5,159 nt of DNA from contig ONXT01000234.1 of NCBI GenBank assembly GCA_900321845.1, positions 1-5,159 of the forward strand. Direction: 5' to 3'. The DNA is from an uncultured Bacteroidales bacterium (GTDB taxonomy: Bacteria; Bacteroidota; Bacteroidia; Bacteroidales; WCHB1-69). Shown one piece after another: positions 1 through 5,159 of the stretch (position 1 is its first letter; each line of letters begins with the position of its first letter). The position numbers and the translations under genes are program-made. The notes below the pieces were generated by a model. The model was not told where the DNA came from, ran no database searches, and saw only the letters and a list, made by a program, of their open reading frames with translations.

Positions 1-537
1 AACTGGGCTTTGGTTTATCCTGAATTAGCAGTGGGCGACGACATCCCCGAATCAGGTAAAGGCAAAGACAAAGCCAAAAAGAATCTTCCTCAAGGTACTC
101 CTACCCAGCAATTAGACAAGATGCTGGAAGAAGCCAAAATCGGTCCCGAACTGATTGAAAGTCTGGCTACCGGCATGAGAAACCTGAGCGAAAATGCAAA
201 GAAGCTCTCCGGCGTTTCCGATGCAGCTACTGTCACCGACAACTATGTGGGCAATTTAACCAAAGCCGCTGAATCAGTTAGAAACCTGACGCTCCAATAC
301 GATAAGGTTGCCTCTTCCTTGACTTCTGACACCAACGGCTATACCGCTCAAGTTGACAAATTGAACCAGAACCTCGCTTCCATCAATTCTTTGTATGAAC
401 TGCAACTTCAACATTCCAAGGCAATGGCTGACAATTACAAAGCCGCTCAAGAAAGCTTGGCTGCATTCGCAAAGAACGTATCTTCCTTGAACAGCGTTTA
501 TGGCAACATGTTGGCCGCAATGAACCTTGGTAAATAA
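1..537 (+). CDS. gldL: GldL/PorL, T9SS inner-membrane motor stator subunit (3' part, 5' end outside window)
   Basis: This is the C-terminal 178 residues of GldL. With GldM it forms the inner-membrane, proton-driven motor that powers type IX secretion and gliding. The frame is open from base 1 and begins with NWALVYPELA, a stretch that in GldL follows directly after the second transmembrane helix. The two membrane helices and the start (roughly 70 residues by family comparison) therefore lie left of the window. What remains is a hydrophilic, helix-rich cytoplasmic tail without membrane segments. It shows two family-typical blocks, INSLYELQL (fragment residues 128-136) and LNSVYGNML (163-171), before ending in AAMNLGK. 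A TTG at position 10 could be mistaken for a start, but the conserved sequence runs through it upstream. The gene lies 53 bp before gldM, consistent with co-transcription. Identification rests on recognised family motifs and on the gldL-gldM-gldN order. Confidence 0.93.
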   Translation, partial: NWALVYPELAVGDDIPESGKGKDKAKKNLPQGTPTQQLDKMLEEAKIGPELIESLATGMRNLSENAKKLSGVSDAATVTDNYVGNLTKAAESVRNLTLQYDKVASSLTSDTNGYTAQVDKLNQNLASINSLYELQLQHSKAMADNYKAAQESLAAFAKNVSSLNSVYGNMLAAMNLGK

Positions 538-590
538 TCTGTACCATCATTTATAATTCACTGAGTATTAACCAAAACTAAGTACATACT

Positions 591-2249
591 ATGGGTGCAA
601 AGAATTGTCCGGAAACCCCGAGACAGCAAATGATTGGTATGATGTATTTGGTGCTGACCGCCATGTTGGCATTGAATGTGTCAAAAGACATTCTCGAAGC
701 TTTCAATGTTGTGGATGAGTCACTTGCGCTTTCCAATATCAGCGTAAAGGAATCCATGCAACAACAATACGCTGCCTTGTATAACAGCGATGACCCCAAG
801 GCTGCTGATGCTCAAAACAAGGCAAAACAACTCCAGAAGCTGACCGACGATATGGTTTACTATATTGAGAACCTTCGTTTCGAGTTAGTAAAATACGTAG
901 ATGGCGATAATGCTGACGGCGTTAAGGAAGCCCAAGAACTCGCTAAGAAAAATGGACAAAAGGTTCCTTTCGTTCCCGTTGAGAAAATCGACGGAAAGGA
1001 TAACTTCGACAAGCCGACTCACTTCTTTTTGGCCGACTCGGAAGGAAAGAACCCCGATACTCGCGCTTATCAACTGAAAGAGAAATTGAAGAATTACCGT
1101 GCCGCAATCCTCAAACTCGTCTCAGAGCAGAATCGCTCGAAAGTGGACAAGCGCATCGCCATCAATCTTAGCGACCATAAGAACGAAAAGACCAAAGAAA
1201 CCTATACCTGGCAGGTCTATAATTTTGATCACCTCATCACCGGAGGTACGGTGATCCTTCTTAGCAAAATGATTAGCGAGGTGAAGAGCGCAGAGTCTGA
1301 AGTCTATCAACAAATCGTAGCAGACATCAGCGCGAAGGACTTCAAAATCGCCGAGTTCCAAGGTCACGCTATCGCAGAATCCAAGGTCCTCTTCTCAGGT
1401 GAAAAATACAAAGCGAATGTCGTTATCGCCGCTTTCGATCCCTCTATGGAATTGGACGTTTATTACAAAGTCGGTGCTGATACTTTGACCCGTGCTGACG
1501 AAGGTTCCGCAACCCATTTAACTGGCAAGGGCTCTGGTGTTCCGTTGGAACTTGACGGCCACATGGGCGAAAACAAGGTCGCTGGTATCATCAAAATCGT
1601 CGCTCCTGACGGTGTGGGCGATGGTGATGGTTTCAAACGTTTCTATTTCAGAGACACTTACACTGTCATCTCCAAAGGTGGTGCTACCATCTCTGCTGAT
1701 AAGATGAATGTTCTTTATGCGGGTATCCCGAACCCGATGACGGCTGCCGGCGGTAGCGATGCAAGCAAGTTACACGCCTCCTTCCCTGGCTGTACCGTTG
1801 CTGGTGCCGGTGCTGGCAAGTACAACGTAACTCCCCCTGTCGGCTTGATCGGCAAGACCGTTACTGCTACCGTCACCACTTCCGAAGGTTCCGCCCAGCA
1901 GACCTTCCGCGTGAAGAAAGTTCCGGATCCGACCTCTTACCTCGGTGCGAACATCTGGGGCGGCAAGAAATCCAAAAACGATTTGCTCGCCAACCCGTTC
2001 ATCTCTGCCCGTATGGGTGATGACTTCGCATTCGACCTGAAATGGACCATCAACTCCTTCAGACTGACCGTTATTTCCAAGGGTATCGAAGGTGCTCCTA
2101 TCTCCTGCGCAGGCGGTCATTTTAGTGGAGCTGTCACTTCCGCCATCAATTCCGCCTCCAGCGGCACGGTGCTCATCTTCTCCGATATCAAAGCAAGCTC
2201 TATCGCCGGTACTCGTACCCTGCGTGATATCACCGTAAGAATTCGATAA
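591..2249 (+). CDS. gldM: GldM/PorM, T9SS motor rotor / periplasmic shaft protein
   Basis: This is complete GldM (552 aa), which crosses the inner membrane once, inserts its helix in the GldL ring and extends a long dimeric arm through the periplasm to the GldK/GldN ring. The N-terminus has the diagnostic ETPRQQMIGMMYLVLTAMLA followed by LNVSKDILEAF; residues about 13-30 form the single membrane helix. By family comparison, residues ~36-225 are the helical D1 domain, ending near the typical ITGGTVILLSKMISEVKSAE (226-245). Then come beta-rich D2, D3 and D4 domains. YAGIPNPMT (376-384) marks the D2/D3 boundary region and VPDPTSYLG (454-462) is the usual segment near the start of D4. It is somewhat longer than the Flavobacterium and Porphyromonas proteins (a little over 510 aa as I recall). 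The ATG at 591 is chosen because conserved sequence starts there. No Shine-Dalgarno is visible; the upstream bases are A/T-rich, usual for the phylum. The 53-bp gap after gldL holds no clear promoter or terminator. Confidence 0.97.
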   Translation: MGAKNCPETPRQQMIGMMYLVLTAMLALNVSKDILEAFNVVDESLALSNISVKESMQQQYAALYNSDDPKAADAQNKAKQLQKLTDDMVYYIENLRFELVKYVDGDNADGVKEAQELAKKNGQKVPFVPVEKIDGKDNFDKPTHFFLADSEGKNPDTRAYQLKEKLKNYRAAILKLVSEQNRSKVDKRIAINLSDHKNEKTKETYTWQVYNFDHLITGGTVILLSKMISEVKSAESEVYQQIVADISAKDFKIAEFQGHAIAESKVLFSGEKYKANVVIAAFDPSMELDVYYKVGADTLTRADEGSATHLTGKGSGVPLELDGHMGENKVAGIIKIVAPDGVGDGDGFKRFYFRDTYTVISKGGATISADKMNVLYAGIPNPMTAAGGSDASKLHASFPGCTVAGAGAGKYNVTPPVGLIGKTVTATVTTSEGSAQQTFRVKKVPDPTSYLGANIWGGKKSKNDLLANPFISARMGDDFAFDLKWTINSFRLTVISKGIEGAPISCAGGHFSGAVTSAINSASSGTVLIFSDIKASSIAGTRTLRDITVRIR

Positions 2250-2263
2250 TTCAAAATTTTATA

Positions 2264-2282
2264 GTTATGAAAAAAATTGTTT
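2264..2282 (+). repeat. Left arm of 19-nt perfect inverted repeat, covering the gldN start codon
   Basis: The arm reads GTTATGAAAAAAATTGTTT: three bases upstream of gldN plus its first 16 coding bases (ATG AAA AAA ATT GTT T). Its exact reverse complement is at 3215-3233. The match stops on both sides (A2263 versus C and T2283 versus G when both are read in gldN orientation), so the shared unit is exactly 19 nt. Seven of these bases are an A-tract, but six bases on each side of it also match. Confidence 0.9.
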
Positions 2283-3208
2283 TGTCAGCCTTTTTTGCTT
2301 GCCTCGCCACCCTCGCCTTCGCTCAAGTTGAGGAAGATACGACGGGTAGCACCATGGCTCAGCCTGTCCGCAAACCGGTTGAGTTTGCATGGGAACAAGA
2401 AGAGGTCGGCCCATTTTCCGAACCAATCTCTTATGTTTATCAGAGAAATGCGGACGTCATGTATTATCATACCATCTGGCGTCAGATTGATTTGAGAGAG
2501 AAAATGAACCACCCGCTCTATTTCCCGCAAGAAACCCGCGGTACGTGGAGAAGTATGGCTCAAGTGATTTTCGATGCTCTGGATGTGCAAAACACCGAGC
2601 GTACCGATGCACTTCCCATCTATAGCGATGAATTCTGCACCATTCCGATGAGCCGCGAGGATGTGAAGGCCAGTTTGGTGGAAATCAAACACACCGAGCA
2701 AATCGACCCCGAAACCTATGAGGTGATCGGTGAAATCGAGTACCCCGAACCCTTCACGGCAAGTCAGGTCCTCCTTTATCGTGTGAAGGAAATCTGGTTC
2801 TTCGACAAGAAACGTTCCGTCTTGGACGTTCGTATCCTTGAATTGGAACCGATGATTGAATACGAAAAGGAAACCAACTCCGGCGAACCTCGTCCAGGTG
2901 AGGAAGAAGAGGAAGCAGTGGGTGCAATCAAGTCGAAAAAACGTGTCGGCTTTATCCTCTATGATGAGCTGAGACCCTATCTCGCAAAACAAGAGGTTTA
3001 TAACCCGAAAAACAACGCCCAAAGAATCTCCTTGGATGACCTGATGACTTGGAAACGCGAATTTTCAAGCTACATCTATCAGGAACAAAACGTTTACAAC
3101 AATCGTCAGATTGACGAGTATATGGCGAATGCCCGTGACCAACGTATTGAATCCGAAAGAATTACTGAAAAAATCCGTAAATTCGAACACGACCTTTGGG
3201 AATTTTAA
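2267..3208 (+). CDS. gldN: GldN/PorN, periplasmic T9SS ring component
   Basis: This is complete GldN (313 aa), a periplasmic protein that with the lipoprotein GldK forms the large ring under the outer membrane in the type IX secretion system and contacts the GldM arm. A signal peptide is clear: MKK, a hydrophobic stretch (residues 4-18) and an AFA|Q signal peptidase I site after residue 19. Family motifs include YYHTIWRQIDLREKMNHPLY (66-85), YRVKEIWFFDKKRSVLDVRI (171-190) and, near the end, FSSYIYQEQNVYNNRQIDEY (266-285), ESERI (295-299) and a terminal HDLWEF. A charged loop with five consecutive Glu (212-216) interrupts the fold just before KKRVGFILYDE. The start lies 17 bp after gldM, supporting co-transcription. 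The start codon sits inside one arm of a 19-nt inverted repeat whose partner is in the 3' UTR, so translation may be structurally controlled; that is inference. A terminator follows 26 bp after the stop. Confidence 0.96.
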   Translation: MKKIVLSAFFACLATLAFAQVEEDTTGSTMAQPVRKPVEFAWEQEEVGPFSEPISYVYQRNADVMYYHTIWRQIDLREKMNHPLYFPQETRGTWRSMAQVIFDALDVQNTERTDALPIYSDEFCTIPMSREDVKASLVEIKHTEQIDPETYEVIGEIEYPEPFTASQVLLYRVKEIWFFDKKRSVLDVRILELEPMIEYEKETNSGEPRPGEEEEEAVGAIKSKKRVGFILYDELRPYLAKQEVYNPKNNAQRISLDDLMTWKREFSSYIYQEQNVYNNRQIDEYMANARDQRIESERITEKIRKFEHDLWEF

Positions 3209-3214
3209 TTTAGC

Positions 3215-3233
3215 AAACAATTTTTTTCATAAC
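3215..3233 (-). repeat. Right arm of 19-nt perfect inverted repeat, in the gldN 3' UTR
   Basis: On the + strand this arm reads AAACAATTTTTTTCATAAC, the exact reverse complement of 2264-2282. It starts 6 nt after the gldN stop codon and ends 1 nt before the first base of the terminator stem. In the gldN mRNA it could pair perfectly with the gldN start region. On the minus strand it looks like a decapitated second gldN start (ATG AAA AAA ATT GTT TGC), but nothing gldN-like follows it, so I do not call a gene there. Confidence 0.9.
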
Positions 3234-3267
3234 GGAGGGGATTTCAGTTGAAACCCCCTCTTTTTTT
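3234..3267 (+). terminator. Rho-independent terminator ending the gldLMN operon
   Basis: The stem pairs GAGGGG (3235-3240) with CCCCTC (3255-3260), continues past one A-C mismatch (3241/3254), and then TTTC (3242-3245) pairs with GAAA (3250-3253) around an AGTT loop. G3234 can add a wobble pair with T3261. A run of seven T (3261-3267) follows at once. It lies 26 bp after the gldN stop. On the minus strand the stem is followed by an A-run rather than a T-run, so it should act only on + strand transcription. Position and strength separate gldLMN from lepA. Confidence 0.9.
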
Positions 3268-3280
3268 GTCTTTTTTTGCG

Positions 3281-3288
3281 TAATTTTG
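3281..3288 (+). promoter_or_regulatory. Bacteroidota-type -7 promoter element for lepA
   Basis: TAATTTTG matches the Bacteroidota primary-sigma -7 consensus TAnnTTTG at every fixed base. The usual -33 TTTG about 19-20 bp upstream is absent; that position falls at the foot of the gldN terminator and its T-tract (about 3257-3264). TTTG occurs at 3265-3268 and 3275-3278, but these are too close. With the start site expected a few bases after the G, transcription would begin around 3291-3295, only about 3-7 nt before the lepA ATG. The call rests on the consensus match plus its position between a terminator and a gene. Confidence 0.65.
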
Positions 3289-3297
3289 CAGCCGATT

Positions 3298-5085
3298 ATG
3301 AAACATATTAGAAACTTCTGCATTATTGCACATATTGACCACGGAAAAAGCACGTTGGCAGACCGACTTCTGCAATTCACCGGCACCGTCAACGAGCGCG
3401 ATTTCCAAGACCAGGTGCTGGATGATATGGCTCTCGAGCGTGAGCGTGGCATTACCATCAAGAGCCACGCCATCCAGATGAACTACAACTACAAGGGGGA
3501 GGATTATGTCCTCAATCTGATTGACACCCCTGGCCACGTGGACTTCTCTTACGAAGTGTCTCGTTCCATAGCCGCCTGCGAGGGCGCGCTCCTGCTGGTG
3601 GATGCCACCCAAGGTGTGCAGGCGCAGACCATCTCCAACCTTTACCTCGCCATTGATCACAATCTGGAAATCATCCCGGTTTTGAACAAGATGGATATGC
3701 CTGCGGCAATGCCCGCCGAAGTGAAGGACCAGATCGTGGATTTGCTCGGCTGCGATGAAGAGGACATCATCGAGGCGAGTGGTAAGACGGGTTTGGGGGT
3801 TGAAGAGCTGCTTGCCGCCATCATTGAGCGCATCCCGGCTCCGACAGGCGACCCAAACGCGCCCCTCCAAGCTCTGATTTTCGACTCTGTCTTCAATTCT
3901 TATCGCGGAATCATCTCCTATTTCCGCATCTTCAACGGCACGCTGAAAACCAACGACTTCGTAAAGTTCATGTCCACTGGCAAAGAGTACAACGCCGATG
4001 AAATCGGGGTGCTTCGCCTCAAGCAAGATCCCCGCTCGGTGATGAGTGCGGGCGATGTGGGCTACATCATCTCTGGAATCAAGACCTCCAAGGAGGTGAG
4101 GGTAGGGGATACCGTCACCCACGTGGAACGTCCGTGTGACAAGGCCGTTGAAGGTTTTCAGGAGGTGAAACCGATGCTTTTTGCGGGTGTTTATCCTACC
4201 GATGCCGACCAGTATGAAGAGCTTCGCGCTTCGTTGGAAAAGCTCCAGCTGAATGACGCCTCGCTGACCTTCGTGCCTGAATCGTCGGCTGCCCTTGGCT
4301 TCGGCTTCCGCTGCGGCTTTTTAGGACTGCTTCACATGGAAATCGTCCAGGAACGCCTTGACCGCGAGTTCAATATGGATGTCATCGCCACTGTTCCCAA
4401 TGTCTCCTATAATCTCTATACCACGAAACGCGAGATGATTGAGGTGCACAATCCTTCTGGAATGCCCTCTCCCAATGTGATTGACCACGTGGAAGAACCC
4501 TATATCTTCGCCCAGATCATCAGCAAAGCCGATTATATCGGCCCGATCATCAAGCTTTGCCTTGACAAGCGCGGGACGCTCCTCAACCAGGTTTATATTG
4601 CCGCCAACCGCGTTGAGCTGACCTTTGATCTGCCTTTGGGCGAAATCGTTTTCGACTTCTATGACAAGTTGAAGAGCATCTCAAAGGGCTATGCCTCCTT
4701 CGATTACCACATTTCCAATTACAAACCGGCCAACCTCGTGAAGTTGGACATCCTCCTGAATGGTGATTCCGTGGATGCACTTTCGTCATTGACTCATGCG
4801 GATAACGCATATCCTTTTGGACGGAAAATATGCGAAAAGTTGAAGGACCTCATTCCGAGACAGCAATTCGATATTGCCATCCAAGCGGCCATCGGTACGA
4901 AAATCATCGCTCGCGAAACAATCAAGGCATTGCGCAAGGATGTGACCGCGAAGTGCTATGGCGGTGATGTCACCCGTAAGCGCAAGCTGCTTGAAAAACA
5001 GAAGCAGGGCAAGAAGCGTATGCGCCAGATCGGTAATGTGGAGGTTCCGCAGTCGGCTTTCCTCGCCGTACTCAAGCTGGATTAG
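3298..5085 (+). CDS. lepA: LepA / elongation factor 4, ribosome-associated translational GTPase
   Basis: Complete LepA (595 aa), a cytoplasmic GTPase paralogous to EF-G that acts on ribosomes during elongation or initiation/assembly; its exact role is still debated. G motifs are intact: AHIDHGKS (P-loop, 11-18), RGIT (50-53), DTPGH with the catalytic His80 (76-80), NKMD (130-133) and SGK (161-163). Then follow the EF-G-like domain II (about 185-280), domain III, domain V (from about 400) and the LepA-specific C-terminal domain. That last domain has AYPFGRK (514-520), CYGGDVTRKRKLLEKQKQGK (562-581) and a family-typical end at AVLKLD. Length is close to the ~600 aa norm. I start at ATG 3298 because the family's first conserved residues are MKxIRNFCIIAHID. 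An in-frame TTG at 3286 lies inside the putative -7 element and is rejected. The gene is set off from gldN by a terminator and has its own promoter element. No terminator is visible after the stop, so transcription may continue into the next gene. Confidence 0.98.
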   Translation: MKHIRNFCIIAHIDHGKSTLADRLLQFTGTVNERDFQDQVLDDMALERERGITIKSHAIQMNYNYKGEDYVLNLIDTPGHVDFSYEVSRSIAACEGALLLVDATQGVQAQTISNLYLAIDHNLEIIPVLNKMDMPAAMPAEVKDQIVDLLGCDEEDIIEASGKTGLGVEELLAAIIERIPAPTGDPNAPLQALIFDSVFNSYRGIISYFRIFNGTLKTNDFVKFMSTGKEYNADEIGVLRLKQDPRSVMSAGDVGYIISGIKTSKEVRVGDTVTHVERPCDKAVEGFQEVKPMLFAGVYPTDADQYEELRASLEKLQLNDASLTFVPESSAALGFGFRCGFLGLLHMEIVQERLDREFNMDVIATVPNVSYNLYTTKREMIEVHNPSGMPSPNVIDHVEEPYIFAQIISKADYIGPIIKLCLDKRGTLLNQVYIAANRVELTFDLPLGEIVFDFYDKLKSISKGYASFDYHISNYKPANLVKLDILLNGDSVDALSSLTHADNAYPFGRKICEKLKDLIPRQQFDIAIQAAIGTKIIARETIKALRKDVTAKCYGGDVTRKRKLLEKQKQGKKRMRQIGNVEVPQSAFLAVLKLD

Positions 5086-5136
5086 TCCCCCATTTTGTTA
5101 ATGAAAAGAAGATAATTCAATATAAAAAATGTTGCT

Positions 5137-5159
5137 ATGATAAAATCGATGACAGGCTT
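5137..5159 (+). CDS. Probable YicC/YloC-family endoribonuclease (first 7 codons, runs off window)
   Basis: ATG at 5137 opens a frame encoding MIKSMTG, followed by an incomplete TT codon that allows Phe. MI(K/R)SMTGFG is the highly characteristic N-terminus of the YicC/YloC family, which are hexameric endoribonucleases linked to RNA turnover. The start lies 51 bp after the lepA stop on the same strand with no intervening terminator, as expected for co-transcription or a short leader. No Shine-Dalgarno is visible; the upstream region is A/T-rich. With only seven residues the call rests entirely on this N-terminal signature, so it is probable rather than certain. Further coding sequence lies to the right of the window. 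Confidence 0.72.

Noticed and set aside
10..12. TTG at position 10 as the start of a short GldL-like gene
   Set aside because: The frame is open to base 1 and conserved GldL residues (NWA) precede the TTG, so the gene simply enters from the left edge.
1770..2120. 116-codon minus-strand open frame inside gldM
   Set aside because: Opposite-strand shadow of the GldM D3/D4 coding region; low-complexity Gly/Ser/Arg product without family features.
2294..2305. Lipobox at GldN Cys12 (FFAC)
   Set aside because: Position -3 is Phe rather than Leu/Val/Ile, the hydrophobic core continues past the Cys, and a clean AFA|Q signal peptidase I site follows. In this system GldK, not GldN, is the lipoprotein.
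2285..3022. 245-codon minus-strand open frame inside gldN
   Set aside because: It is antisense to conserved GldN blocks with no recognisable domain or independent promoter. Shadow frame.
3286..3297. Upstream in-frame TTG start for lepA
   Set aside because: The TTG is part of the TAATTTTG -7 element, the four added residues are not part of the LepA family, and the expected transcription start lies downstream of it.
3244..4122. 292-codon open frame on the minus strand overlapping the lepA 5' half
   Set aside because: It lies fully antisense to strongly conserved lepA motifs, covers its promoter and the terminator T-tract, and the product has no recognisable domain. It is a codon-bias shadow.
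5094..5128. Promoter before yicC (TTTG at 5094-5097 with TATAAAAA at 5121-5128)
   Set aside because: The second half lacks the TTTG of the -7 consensus and the spacing is 23 bp rather than about 19-20, so it does not meet the bar for a promoter call.

Overview
The window comes from a member of the Bacteroidota, most likely Bacteroidales or a relative. It carries the type IX secretion / gliding genes gldL, gldM and gldN, which are confined to that phylum. It also has a TAnnTTTG promoter -7 element typical of the phylum and no Shine-Dalgarno-like sequences before its genes. Everything recognisable is on the + strand and the layout is compact.

Positions 1-3208 are the tail of gldL (start lies left of the window), complete gldM and complete gldN, with gaps of 53 and 17 bp. 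They look like one operon, probably preceded by gldK outside the window. GldL and GldM form the proton-motive-force-driven inner-membrane motor of T9SS. GldN belongs to the periplasmic GldK/GldN ring that the GldM periplasmic arm contacts. A strong Rho-independent terminator (3234-3267) closes the operon.

Positions 3268-5085 are a separate unit: a TAATTTTG -7 element only 9 bp before the start codon of lepA (elongation factor 4), then the complete lepA gene. At the right edge (5137-5159) a new reading frame begins with MIKSMTG, the signature N-terminus of YicC-family endoribonucleases.

The proteins are ordinary members of well-described families, and I found no new multi-gene system. The most unusual signal is non-coding. 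A perfect 19-nt inverted repeat brackets gldN: one arm covers the gldN start codon, and the other sits in the gldN 3' UTR, 6 nt after the stop and 1 nt before the terminator hairpin. The transcript end is therefore perfectly complementary to gldN's own translation start. This suggests long-range RNA control, a 3'-UTR-derived small RNA, or possibly an inversion or assembly scar.
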